From contig NC_089824.1 of NCBI RefSeq assembly GCF_035046505.1, positions 221,782,596 through 221,846,595 of the forward strand: DNA of 64,000 bases, written 5' to 3'. The notes beneath the pieces are model-generated. The model was given only the letters and a program-made list of their open reading frames with translations. It had not been told where the DNA came from and ran no database searches. Shown one piece after another: positions 23,330 through 36,400 of this stretch (position 1 is the first letter of the stretch; every line of letters starts with the position of its first letter). This DNA comes from Tiliqua scincoides. Taxonomy: Eukaryota; Chordata; Lepidosauria; Squamata; Scincidae. A program made the position numbers and the translations under genes.

Positions 23330-23720
23330 CACAAGAACTACCAAAAGTGGCCTACAGTTATTTCATAAAACAATTTGGAAAAACAATTCAAAACAACAGT
23401 CAGAACTATCAAACTCCACAGGCAAGCAGACAAACAAAAAAAATACACTGGCCAGCAACAAAACCCAGTGGACTCAAGAATAAGCAAACTGAAATGAGAA
23501 AGTCTGAACTGTCCACATTAAGGCAGAGAGCGCAGGGCCAACTGGTCCTCCAGGGGGAGGGAATTCCGAAGTCAGGGGGCCTCCACTGAAAAGGCTCTGT
23601 CCTGTTGTGTCTGCAATCAACTGCCCTTCTGTTGATGGCAGGACATGAAGCGGAATTTCCAACAATAAGTGCAGAGGGTGGGCAAGCTGATGGAGACTGT
23701 CAGAGTAAACAAATATAGGG
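23330..23720 (-). repeat. Unclassified old interspersed repeat
   Basis: An A-rich block followed by GGCAGAGAGCGCAGGGCCAA and GGAGGGAATTCCGAAGTCAG resembles the segment at 41400-41830 in layout and wording. Strand and class are uncertain; it may be LINE-derived. Confidence 0.4.
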
Positions 23721-24049
23721 TTTATACTGCACTTTCCTGGGAGTAAGACCCACTAAACATGATGGGACTTATTTCTGAGTAGAAATGTGTAGGATTGCAC
23801 TGAAAATGGACTAATCATTTGAATAACCACAAGGCAGTTTTTTTATACTCACATCAGTCATGAGTATGGAGCAAGGTTTAATTGCCCAAAAGTCCAGCAT
23901 TGAGACCCTTCCTCTGAAACTCATAGTTCCTGATCAGGAAACCCTCAATACTTGGGGCCTGAATGAGGTGAGAACATCACTCTGGCCACCCTCAGAGTCA
24001 CTCTGATCCCCAGAAGTGTTGGAAGTGTTGCGACCTGTGCAAAGGATGC

Positions 24050-24155
24050 AGGTTGAATCTTGCTGTCTTGTGAGCTCCCTGAAGCATTGGTGGGCCACTG
24101 TGAGATACAGGAAGCTGGACTAGATGGGCCTTTGGCCTGATCCAGTGGAAGCTCA
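24050..24155 (+). repeat. CR1 LINE 3' tail fragment
   Basis: CTTGTGAGCTCCCTGAAGCA and GGAAGCTGGACTAGATGGGC with GGCCTGATCCAGTGG match the CR1 tail seen elsewhere in the window. Confidence 0.75.
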
Positions 24156-25550
24156 AATGGAAGCTGCTGCAATGCAGGCCTTTCCTTCATGACCGCTGCT
24201 GGGAGGCTGGCATCGCCTTCGCAGGTGCGTGACAGAAAGATTTGATGTGGCCAATTTGAGGAATCTGCAGAATGTTTTCCCATCCCAGAACTGGGGCTTG
24301 GAGCTGAGGGTACACACATACATAGGTGCTTGTTGCTGTCGTACTGATTCAATGGAGCAGGAGCTCAACTTGGATCCAAGGGCTGTAGGTGCAAGTCTGA
24401 TCTCTGCCGTAATGTGGCTGGATGCGCACATGTTGTTGCCCAGCAGACTCTGTAAATCAGTCCTGCAGAGCTTGTGAACATGTATGATGGCTACACCTCC
24501 CAATTCTTGCTTTCATCTGGGCCTGAAGAGGCTGGCATTCACCATTGGTCTCTCAAGCCCAGAAGGATGGGCTCTGGTTGGCAGTGTCTCAGGTGATGGT
24601 CTTTTCCAGCTCTACCACTGAAGACCCTGTTATCAGGGACTGAGTTATGATCAATCAAGGATCTGGCAGTCCCCAGCAATGGCTGGTGGGCTGTGGATGC
24701 CTTGATGGGTCAAATGGTGCAGGCCTGGCACTGATCCATTTCCCCAGGGGCTCTAGGCAGCAAGTTCTTCACCTGGAGCAGCCTGCCACACAGTCAAGCC
24801 AGCAAAATGCAAGTTCTTATCTACGGGGCCGGCCAAAGACGGCTTCTCCCCCACATTAATTTGTGGCAGACAAATGGCTCCCACCCCACATGGATGATGT
24901 CTGCTTGCAGTCTGATCTCAGTCAGCACCATGCAGAGGCATTTGGAACAAGGGCCAACATCAACACGAGAGGACATCTGAGCATGTGTGGTGTGCATTTT
25001 CCACACAACTGAGAAATCATAGCCAACCCTGCGACGTTGTGGCTGTTCAGAAATGATTGCCTGGCATTGGCCATTGAGTCAGTGTCAGCCTCAGTTTCCC
25101 TTCTGTGAAATGGAAGTGAAAAGGGTTGCTGTGGCAGTAAACGCAATAAAGACTGCCCAGTGCTTTTAAAAACTGAGCAGTGCTACGGAAATAATCAGAG
25201 GCAGCGGGAGGAAGGCTGTTCTCTCAGCAGCAGAGTCTTCCTCTAGACAGTCTGCTCCCCACCTCCCCCTTCTCCAGCCGCTTCAGGGACTCTTAGCTTG
25301 GTGTGCAGAGTGCGTGTGTGTGTGTGCAGGGAGGGGGAGAGTCTGGCTGGGAACTAGCACCCCCCTCGCCAGCCCTTGCCACAGCCTCTGACCCTAACCA
25401 GCAACCCTTACAGTTGTTCCATGCCAGGGCAGGGGGGACGGGACACAGATGGGGAACCAGGGGCTTGGGCTTCTTGCCGCCTCAGGGGCCTGGCCAGCAG
25501 GCCGTGGGCCTGGTACATCCCTCACTTCAGCTGCCGGTGCTGGGTCTGTT
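24156..25550. other. Intergenic stretch between the BPI-like gene and COX4I2
   Basis: I see no gene, RNA or clear repeat here. In particular no ID1 helix-loop-helix exon is visible, although mammals have ID1 next to COX4I2. Confidence 0.5.
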
Positions 25551-25551
25551 C

Positions 25552-25680
25552 TATAATAAGAGTCTTTGGCAGCTGCTTGTGCCTTGGCCGGCTGCCAGGC
25601 TCCAGTCCGTTTGCTCTCGGAGGAAGGCTCTTGCCTCCATTTCCCACCTCGGCTGCAGCAGGGTCTTTCTCTGCCCCACG
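25552..25680 (+). promoter_or_regulatory. COX4I2: Possible COX4I2 promoter and non-coding exon 1
   Basis: The start codon at 27485 lies directly behind a splice acceptor (CTTTGCTCCTGCAG|ATG), so a non-coding exon must lie upstream. A TATAATA box at 25552-25558 is followed by a GC-rich segment that ends in a strong donor, CACG|GTAAGTG, at 25680/25681. This is the best candidate I can see. It is inferred from signals only. Confidence 0.35.
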
Positions 25681-26436
25681 GTAAGTGCTGTTCCTCTGGC
25701 CCACTCAGGTTCTGCAGGGACCCCTGGGCCAGACCAGCAGCTGGCACCATCGGACTGCCAGACTGAGGAGCGACCCCCCCCCCCAATAAGCTTTGTCCAG
25801 GGACTGGGCAGATAACAGAAGGGGAGGGAGAGTGGCCCGTTTTGTGCCTCTCAGGCTTCGGTTTCCTGGGCTCCAGCCTCCCACCCTGGGTCTTTCCTGC
25901 CACGTATTTGTGGCAAACTTTGAGGTCTGGAAGAAAGATGCCGAACTTCTGTTGCTGCACAGCCATGTCCTAAGGCTTCCCACAGCCCTCCAACTCCAGG
26001 CTGGTTTCCCCCCCATCCCATCTGGATCGCCCAAGAGGAAAGACAGTTCTTCTCTCCCTTCAATCCACTCCAATTTCTCTGTGGCAGGGAAAATGTTCCA
26101 CTTTGGGGTTGCCCCAAAAGCCCAGCAGAGAGGTGGGGAGCCACTGAGTTCCAAAGCTACCCCCGGCCCCTCTCATCCAGCAGGGGAGCTATTTCCCATG
26201 GCTAGAGGTCACACAGGACGGGTCGTCCACTCCAGCCGCTTCCGGTCAGCTACCTTGTTTAGAATTAGCAGGGGCTGCCTGTCAGCCAGCCCCAGAGACA
26301 GCTGGGACTCTGGGAGAGAAAGGAAGGGGGGCAAGACCACTCAGATATAGTGGCAGAGGGGAAATTTCAGGTGGGCACCCACTGCAAGGTGGGGACCCAC
26401 TGAGAGGGCTCTGGCATTGAGCGAGCAATCAGCAGA

Positions 26437-26438
<2 letters not shown>

Positions 26439-26514
<76 letters not shown>
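26439..26514. repeat. (CT)n(CA)n compound microsatellite
   Basis: About 20 CT units run into about 17 CA units in the presumed first intron of COX4I2. Confidence 0.95.
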
Positions 26515-26516
<2 letters not shown>

Positions 26517-27484
26517 CACTGTGTCACTTGACTGTGTGTGATTCTCCGGGGCAACTGGTGCCCTCCCTGGTCTGCAGACTTTGAGAGAAGCAGCCTTTGT
26601 GGCATTGTGTGGCAAGGAGGTTGTGAACACGATCACACCTGAGCCCATTTTGTCAGGGAGCAGGTTGCACGCACCACCCAGCTGCTTGGTTTGGCATGTC
26701 GCCCATACCCAGGAGCTGAGATTCTTTGAACGTTTGCAGCACCCATCAGATGAGGCCTCCCGGCCTCCCAGGCCATCTCTCTTGAGTTGCATGATGGAGA
26801 ACAAAGACATCCTGTGCTGCATTGGACCAAGAACCATCTAGCTCAGCATTCTCTCCCCTGCTGCAGCCAATCAGGTATTCCCCAGAAGTTCACAAGCAGA
26901 GCTGGGCAGAGTTAAGCATCCTTGTTGTGTATTCCTAGTATATGGTAATCAGAGGCTCCATTTGGCTGCCATGGCATTACAGAGACCATGACCCTCTTCA
27001 AAAGCCCAGACATCCCACTCATGGAGTGTGGACCAAGCATTCCCACCTCACTGATCCACTGCTCTATGATAAATCCAGACCACGCAGTGTGCCACAAGCA
27101 GGGAGGATGCCCTCTGTGAGTGCCAGTGGCCCATTCTGACCCAGAGGGAAGCTTCCTTTCCAATGCCAAATCCAACCACTTCTGGGAGTATAGGCAAACC
27201 TCCTGCACCCAAAAAGTATTGTATAGGGGCACTACCAAGCACAAGGGCACAATTGTCCTAGAGGTTCTCCTGAGTAAATGAATGTGAGCTCCAAATGCTA
27301 GCAGAAACTGGGGGTGAGGGCAGGGGGAGATTGGCTTCCTCAGACTGGGAAACCCAGACCAGATCACAGATTGCCTACAGTTTGAGCTTGCTGCTGTGGA
27401 GGATCTTGGCCTTTAACTGTGACATATTGTGATGGTGCTCCCTCATACACATGACTGGGTCATGGCTGTGCTTTGCTCCTGCAG

Positions 27485-30400
27485 ATGCTGTCACTGCCGT
27501 CCTTGCGCTTGGGCCTCTTGGCCAGAAGAGGGGTCCTGGGTGCTGTGAGCGTCCGAGCAGCTCATGGACATGGGGGACATGGTAAGAGGGGTCTTGTCAT
27601 TTCTTCCTTCCATGGCCCCACTGGTGGAAAGGGTCTCCAAGAGGAGGCCTATCACTTGCCTTCTGTTGAGCTCCACCCATGGAAGAAGATGCCGAGTTTG
27701 ATGAAAACAGGTGCAACCAGGTGTGCCCCATGATGCCGGTGCGAAGAAGCTCTGGGCACACGGCTGAGAAGGGATTGAACCCCATCTCCAAGATCCAACA
27801 CACTTCACAAGACACCACTTTGGGAGCAAGAGCAGTGACAAGACGCATGGCTACTGTGGAAGAGACAACTCTTCCATGGTCAAAATAGGTAGCAACATGG
27901 GAATGATGGTGGGTGGAGGACGCATATAATGCAACTTTGGATAGTGGCTCACTACCCTTTCTGAACTGTGAGGGGCTTTCATATTTTGGATGCTCCCACC
28001 ATAATCAGGTATGAAACCGTGAATGGGGTTCTCCCATGCCGGGTTGCAGAGCGTGACTGGTGAGCCTGAACAAATATCCATGAGTCATGAAGCAGCCTCC
28101 TGCTCGGAGAGACCTCAGTCTGTCCATCAGCAGGTCTTCCTGATCTCAAGCACTGTTGTGAGATGCTAGAGGCTTCTGGGACTGGCCCTGGTGCTTTCCG
28201 ATGCAGGCTGTGCACGTAGACCCTATCAGGCAGGCTGCGTCACAGAGGGCTGGGCCTTCAGTGTGAACAAATAGACATAAGAACATAAGAACAGCCCCAC
28301 TGGATCAGGCCATAGGCCCATCTAGTCCAGCTTCCTGTATCTCACAGCGGCCCACCAAATGCCCCAGGGAGCACCCCAGATAACAAGAGACCTCATCCTG
28401 GTGCCCTCCCCTGCATCTGGCATTCTGACATAGCCCATTTCTAAAATCAGGAGGTTGCGCATGCACATCATGGCTTGTAACCCGTAATGGATTTTTCCTC
28501 CAGAAACTTGTCCAATCCCCTTTTAAAGGCGTCCAGGCTGGATGCCATGACCACATCCTGTGGCAAGGAGTTCCACAGACCAACCACACGCTGAGTAAAA
28601 AAATATTTTCTTTTGTCTGTTCTAACTCTCCCAACACTCAATTTTAGTAGATGTCCCCTGGTTCTGGTGTTATGTGAGAGTGTAAAGAGCATCTCTCTAT
28701 CCACTTTATCCTTCCCATGCATAATTTTGTGTGTCTCAATTATGTCCCCCCTCAGACGCCTCTTTTCTAGGCAGAAGAGGCCCAAACGCCGTAGCCTTTC
28801 CTCATAAGGAAGATGCCCCAGCCCAGTAATCATCTTAGTTGCTCTCTTTTGCACCTTTTCCATTTCCACTATATCCTTTTTGAGATGTGGCAACCAGAAC
28901 TGGACACAATACTCCAGGTGTGGCCTTACCATTGATTTGTACAACGGCATTATAATACTAGCCGTTTTGTTCTCAATACCCTTCCTAATGATCCCAAGCA
29001 TAGAATTGGCCTTCTTCACTGCCGCCGCACATTGGGTCGACACTTTCATCGACCTGTCCACCACCACCCCAAGATCTCTCTCCTGATCTGTCACAGACAG
29101 CTCAGAACCCATCAGCCTATATCTAAAGTTTTGATTTTTTGCCCCAATGTGCATGACTTTACACTTACTGACATTGAAGCGCATCTGCCATTTTGCTGCC
29201 CATTCTGCCAGTCTGGAGAGATCCTTCTGGAGCTCCTCACAATCACTTCTGGTCTTCACCACTCGGAAAAGTTTGGTATTGTCTGCAAACTTAGCCACCT
29301 CACTGCTCAACCCTGTCTCCAGGTCATTTATGAAGAGGTTGAAAAGCACCGTTCACAGGACAGATCCTTAGGGCACACCGCTTTTCACCTCTTTCCATTG
29401 TGAAAAAAGCCCCAACATAGAGTCTCTTGGAGACATCCAAGATCAAAGCACTGGCACCAGCTCGACCTGATCCTCACCAGACGCTCCAGCCTTCCCAGCA
29501 TCAAGATCACACGCAGTTATCATGGTGCTGCCTGCGACACTGACCACTCCCTGGTGTGCAGCAGAGTGAAACTGCAAACAAAGCGACTGTATCACACGAA
29601 AAAGGAAGGAAGACCTCGCATTGATACCAGCAAGACCCGGGATCAGAGAAAAGTGGAGGAATTTGCACAAGCGCTTGAGGAATCTCTTCCAGGCCCGGCC
29701 GACGCAAACGCATCCAACAGATGGGAACATTTCAAGAATACCGTTTACAACACCGCCTTGTCCATATTCGGCAAGAAGACCAACAAGGCGGCAGACTGGT
29801 TTGAAGCCCACTCTGAGGAGTTGACACCAGTCATTGAGGAAAAGAGGAGAGCTCAAGCAGCATACAAGGTCTGTCCCAGTGAGCGCAACCTGCAGGTCCT
29901 CCGAACTGCTCGCAGCAAAGTCCAACAGACTGCCAGGAGATGTGCTAACGACTACTGGCTCCAGCTCTGTTCCGAGATACAGATAGCAGCTGACACGGGC
30001 AACATCAAGGGGATGTATGATGGTATCAAGCAGGCCCTAGGTCCAACACAGAAGAAAATTGCCCCTCTGAAGTCTGCCACAGGCGTGGTCATCCAGGATC
30101 GGGCGCAGCAGATGGAACGCTGGGTGCAGCACTACTCTGAGCTATATTCCAGAGAAAATGTAGTCACCGAAGAAGCACTGAACAACATTGAGTGCCTGCC
30201 TGTGCTGGAAGAGCTTGACAGTGAACCAACCCTAGAAGAACTTCACGTGGCCCTGGACTCCCTTGCCTTTGGCAAGGCACCTGGAAAAGACAGCATCCCT
30301 GCTGAAGTCCTAAAATGCTGCAAAGAGATCATCGTCACTGAGCTGCATGAAATCCTCTGTCTCTGCTGGAGAGAAGGCGGAGTACCTCAAGACATGAGGG

Positions 30401-33400
30401 ATGCTAACATCATCACGCTGTACAAGAACAAAGGTGACAGGGGTGACTGCAACAACTACCGCGGCATCTCTCTCCTTAGCGTTGTAGGAAAGCTGTTTGC
30501 CCGAGTTGTACTAAAGAGGCTCCAGGTACTTGCAGAGAGCGTCTATCCAGAATCGCAGTGTGGATTCCGAGCCAACAGGTCCACCACGGATATGGTATTC
30601 TCCCTTAGACAACTGCAGGAGAAATGCAGGGAACAACGACAGCCACTCTTTATAGCCTTCATAGATCTCACAAAGGCTTTCGACCTGGTCAGCAGAGACG
30701 GCCTCTTCAAGATTCTCCCCAAGATTGGATGTCCACCCAGGCTCCTCAGCATCATCAGATCCTTCCACAAGGACATGAAGGGCACTGTTGTCTTCGATGG
30801 CTCCACATCAGACCCTTTTGACATCCGAAGCGGAGTGAAGCAGGGCTGTGTTCTTGCACCAACCTTGTTTGGGATTTTCTTCGCTGTCCTGCTGAAGCAG
30901 GCCTTTGGAACTGCAACAGAAGGCATCTATCTCCGGACCAGATCAGACGGAAAGCTCTTCAACCTCTCCAGACTGAGAGCAAAATCCAAAGTCCAGCTGA
31001 AATGTCTGCGTGACTTCCTCTTTGCCGACGATGCAGCTGTCACTACCCACTCTGCCAAAGATCTCCAGAAGCTCATGGATCGTTTTAGCAAGGCCTGCCA
31101 AGATTTTGGACTGACAATCAGCCTGAAGAAAACACAGGTCATGGTTCAGGATGTGGACTCACCTCCCTGCATTACAATCTCTGAGCATGAACTGGAGGTT
31201 GTCCATGACTTTGTGTACCTTGGCTCAACGATCTCCGACACTCATTCTCTCGATGCCGAGCTAAACAGGCGCATCGGTAAAGCAGCTACCACGTTTTCCA
31301 GACTCACAAAGAGAGTCTGGTCCAACAAGAAGCTGACGGAACATACCAAGATTCAGGTCTACAGAGCTTGCGTCCTGAGTACACTTCTGTACTGCAGCGA
31401 GTCATGGACTCTTCACTCACAACAGGAGAGGAAACTGAGCGCTTTCCACATGCGCTGCCTCCGACGCATCCTCGGCATCACCTGGCAGGACAAAGTTCCA
31501 AACAACACAGTCCTGGAACGTGCTGGAATCCCTAGCATGTATTCACTGCTGAAACAGAGACGCCTGCGTTGGCTTGGTCATGTCGTGAGAATGGATGATG
31601 GCCGGATCCCAAAGGATCTCCTCTATGGAGAACTCGTGCAAGGAAAGCGCCCTACAGGTAGACCACAGCTGCGATACAAGGACATCTGCAAGAGGGATCT
31701 GAAGGCCTTAGGGATGGACCTCAACAAGTGGGAAACCCTGGCCTCTGAGCGGCCCGCTTGGAGGCAGGCTGTGCAGCATGGCCTTTCCCAGTTTGAAGAG
31801 ACACTTTGCCAACAGTCTGAGGCTAAGAGGCAAAGAAGGAAGGCCCATAGCCAGGGAGACAGACCAGGGACAGACTGCACTTGCTCCCGGTGTGGAAGGG
31901 ATTGTCACTCCCGGATTGGCCTTTTCAGCCACACTAGACGCTGTGCCAGAACCACCTTTCAGAGCGCGATACCATAGTCTTTCGAGACTGAAGGTTGCCA
32001 ATATAATATATTGTGAAAATTGCCCATTGAAACCCACTCTCTGTTTCCTGGTCTTCAACCAGTTCTCAATCCATGAGAGAACCTGTCCTCTAATTCCCTG
32101 ACTGTGGAGTTTTTTTAATAGCCTTTGCTGAGGGACCATGTCCAACACCTTCTGAAAGTCCAGATATATAATGTCTGTGGGTTCTCCCGCATCCACATAC
32201 CTGTTGACCTTTTCAAAGAATTCTATAAGGTTCGTGAGGCAAGACTTACCCTTACAGAAGCCATGCTGATTCTCCCTCAGCAAGGCCTGTTCCTCTATGT
32301 GTTTTGAGATCCTATCTTTGATGAGGCATTCCACCATCTTACCTGGTATAGATGTTAAGCTGACCGGCCTATAGTCTCCCGGGTCCCCCCTCTTTCCCTT
32401 TTTAAAGATAGGCGTGACATTTGCTATCCTCCAATCTTCTGGCATTGTGACCGTTTTGAGGGACAAGTTGCATATTTTAGTCAAGAGATCAGCAACTTCA
32501 TTCTTCAATTCCTTAATAACTCTTGGGTGGATGCCATCAGGACCAGGTGATTTATTGATCTTTAACTTATCAATGAGGTCTGAAACATCTTCTCTTAAAC
32601 TCTATCTAACTTAATTCCTTGGTCAGGAGGGGTCGTTCGAGCAGCGGTATCTGCCCGAGGTCTTCCGCCGTGAAGACAGATGCAAAGAACTCATTTAATT
32701 TCTCTGCCATCTCTAAGTCTCCTTTTATCTCCCCTTTTGGAAGGCAAAACAACTTTCGAAAAGTTGCAAGGAACAACAGCAACTGCATGTTTTCCAAGAG
32801 AAAACACAGAAAACATTGGTGTTTGGTAGAAGTAAAGTTCATAGTATTACTGCCTGGCCCTATCCCCCCCCCCCCCACTAATGCTGGGCATGCAGCTGCT
32901 CCATGGAGTTGCACTTTGCATGCTATCCTGGTGTGTGTGTTGGGGGGGGGGGGTGATCAGAAGGCCTGCAAGATGTATGAGAAAGCATTTTTTTCCCTTT
33001 GCATAAGACCCTGGATGGCCTATGGGTCGCCTGAGACCTATGCCAGGTATATAGATGGTGCAAGTCCTAGGAGAGCCAGCCAGGCAGAAAAATGGGGGAT
33101 AATTTCTGGGGCGTGAGATTGACACTGGAGCCACCCCTTTCTCCCATGAAATACCCAGTTACTCCCCCTCCCTGCCCACTACCCACCCTGCCACCAATTT
33201 ATCTCCTCCTGCAGTGGCTGGGTGCTCTGGTGGCACATGTGTGCGGTCACCAGCCATTTGCCCCAGCAGCTGCCTGGCACATGTTGATGGTGTGTCTGCA
33301 GCACTGACAAAGAGGGCTTTCATGGTCATTCCATCAACCGAAGGTGCCAAAGAATCAGGGCCTTAATTAACTAATTTTTGAAAATTAAATGTGGAAGTAT

Positions 33401-36400
33401 TACATTTGTTTTGTTACGATTATAGAGTCCTTTTATATACTTCATTTCAACTCCTAAAATTGCTGTGTGGGATAAAAGGATAGAACAGCCAATCTCTGTG
33501 TGATGAGATCATCAAGCCCAGGCTGTAATTGCAGTTAGCCCCTAAATGTCTTGTTTGTTCCACTGAATGGGTGAGCAATTCGATTGCTCAGAATTTGCCT
33601 GATGAAAATGTGTGAGCAGCAGCATCAATTGTGAACGCGTCACCATTTTAAATACTTCGAGTGCATGGTGAGCTCCACTGCAGTCACTCACAAGTGCCAC
33701 AAGAGGGTGAAAGAGCTGTTGCACTTATGCGACTTTTGTATCTGATTCCAGAGCCAAGAGATTGTTAAGGAACACACAGTCACATGGTAGGCCCCAGGTC
33801 AAGTGCCGTTCCTCTTATGCCCACAAGAGGTTGCCAGAGTCCGACCAGTTTCTTAGATGCAAGGGAGGGCACCAAGATGCAGGTCATGTCTTGTGTGCTC
33901 CCTGGGGCATTTGGTGGGCCGCTGTGAGATACAGGAAGCTGGACTTGATGGGCCTGTGGCCTGATCCAGTGGGGCTGTTCTTATGTTCTTATGTCCCATT
34001 GAGGTTATGCAGACACAAGTCACATCTTGGTACAATGTCCTTGGCTTCCTTAGATTCAAAGCAGAAACTGAAGGGTGAAGCACCGAGGAGAGAACTGGAG
34101 GCACACGAAGTCTACCTTCTCCCTCCACAAATGTACTAGGGAGCTAATAATTGGAATGACAAAAACAGTAAAGTTGTATTGTGACACAATATAATTAGAA
34201 AAACAGACTATGAAGATAATTATATACAATGAACAAGTGCAAAAAGCAACAGACTGAAAATGCAAATATCCCCAAATATATGCACAACAGCAGATAAGCA
34301 ACACATCCCACATTTCAGACACAAAAATAGTCTGTTTGTATAACAAGGATCACTGTCTGGTCCTTCTGCCCCCTTCCCCATCCAGGCTCCAACCTGCCTT
34401 CTCAGGGCTGGAGTCATTTACTCTGCAAAAGCCTGTCCTCCCACATGGATTTAAAAGCCAAGAGGGTGTTTCCTTGTTGGGCTAAAGATACACTAGAACA
34501 CACAGTCATCTTGCCATATATGATCTTCTAATAAAAGCGTGTAGCTTGTTCTTGAAATTAGCTTCCATTCCAGAGGACTGGAAGGTAGCCAATGTAACAC
34601 CGATATTTAAAGAAGGATTTAGGGGGAATCCAGGAAATTACAGGCTGGTCAGTTTAACCTCTGTTCCAAGTACTCTAGTGGAAAGTATAGTTAAAGATAA
34701 AATTATTAAGCATCTAGAAGAACCCTTGAATTTATCCTTCATGGCTTGTAACCCATGATGGACTTTTCCTCCATCAATCTGCCCCATCTCCTTTTAAAGG
34801 CATCTAGGCCAAGCATCATCATCACATCTTTTGGCAAGGAGTTCCACAGGTTAATGACACTTGGACCTTGTGGTTGTGGTGGGCAGCTCAATGAAAATGA
34901 CAACCCAGCCTGCAGGAATTAGGAAGAGGCAAATTCCATACTCAGATCATTATGAAAGGGATCCAGAATAAGATGACTAATATTATAATGCCCTTCTGCA
35001 AACCTATGGTATGCACAAACAAGCCTATGGTGCAGGCACATTTGGAAAATTGTGTACGGTTCTACACAGTGGCGTAGCTGGAGGGGGCGGAACACTCAGC
35101 TGGCAGGGAGCCTCAGCAGGGTAGGCAAACGGCCCCTCCCTTCGGAGCCATTCCAGCGGGAGACTGAGGCTCCCTGCCAGCTGAGTGCTCCGCCCCCCTC
35201 CAGCTATGCCACCGATTCTACACCACAAGAGGGAAGTGGTAATGCTGGAAAAGATAAAAAAGAGGACAACCAAAATGATCAGAGAGCTGGAGCTCCTTCC
35301 TTATGAGGAAAGACTACAATGCAGTGGTGAAGCTAGAGGGGGTGCAAAGCACTTTGCAGGCGCCTGAACGCACCATGCAAGCGGCCCCCTCCCCTTTGGA
35401 GCCATTCCGGGTGATGGGTGCAAAATGGAAGCATTCACCTTGACTGCCCATGCATGCCATCCTGCATTCACCTCCTTTTTGCTCCCCTGCCAGGAATGGC
35501 TTTGAAGGGGGGGGGGCACTTGCATAGTGCATTTAGGCACCTGCAAAACTTAGTGCTTTGCACCCCCTCTAGCGACGCCACCGCTACAAAGTTTGGGACT
35601 TTTTAGTGATTGCAATTAAGGGAGGACGTGATTGAAGCTTATTGAGTTATGCATGATGTAGAGAAAATGGAGAGAGACATTTCTTTTCCTCTCTTACATA
35701 ACAGCAGAATATGGAACCATCCAGTGAAAATTATGGCAGGAGATTTAGAATGAACCAATGGAGGTCCTCCTCACAGTGCATGATCTGTCTGTGGAATTCA
35801 TTGCCACAAGATGTAGTGATGGGCACTAACTGGGATGGCATCAAGGCTTTCTCCGGGCGGTTGAGCTGGCGGCTAGCAAAACATCATGTGGCAGCAAATC
35901 CCATCAGTAATGGGCATTGTTCTTGTTCTCTCTCTCCCCCTCCCCCTCCCCCCAGTCACTACTCAAGAGGATTTCTCAGTGCCCTTGTATCATGACAAGC
36001 GCAGCTACCCTCTTCCGGATGCCCCCTACTGCAAGGATCTGGATGCCACACAGAAGGCCTTGAAGGAGAAGGAGAAAGGGTCATGGAAGCAACTGAGCAA
36101 CGAGGAGAAGGCAGCCTGTACGTATGCCATGGGATTGTGTTCCTGAATGGGTCGCCTCTCAGGGCTGGGAGGAACCTGGAAACTCTACCAAGGAGAAGTG
36201 GGATCTGCTTTAAGTGTGGCATTGAGGGAGCCAGTAGGGTGAGGCTAGGATGACCCAGGTGGAGGTCTTTCCCAACCCTACCTGAAGATGCTACTAGGGA
36301 TGGAATCTGCATATCTTCTGCTTGTCAAACAGGTTCTCAATCACTGAGCTGCAATTCTCCCCACACTGCAATGCTACACCAACATATTTGTGTGTGTGTG

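Larger units (their letters stand above)
34960..35870 (+). repeat. Old CR1 copy interrupted by two hAT-like MITEs
   Basis: Pieces read in order: GAAAATTGTGTACGGTTCTA, then after the first MITE a [22 protein letters not shown]-like frame (35245-35312). After the second MITE come a GACGTGATTGAAGCTTATTG block and TGGAATTCATTGCCACAAGA (35790-35812). Together they follow the CR1 C-terminal order. It ends close to COX4I2 exon 2 at 35956. Confidence 0.7.

Noticed and set aside
25303-26350. Long overlapping frames around the presumed COX4I2 first exon
   Set aside because: They come from GC-rich composition. The peptides match no known protein, and the COX4I2 start codon is clearly in the exon at 27485.
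29443-29925. A 160-codon antisense frame overlapping the young LINE
   Set aside because: It is a shadow of the LINE polymerase frame on the opposite strand.
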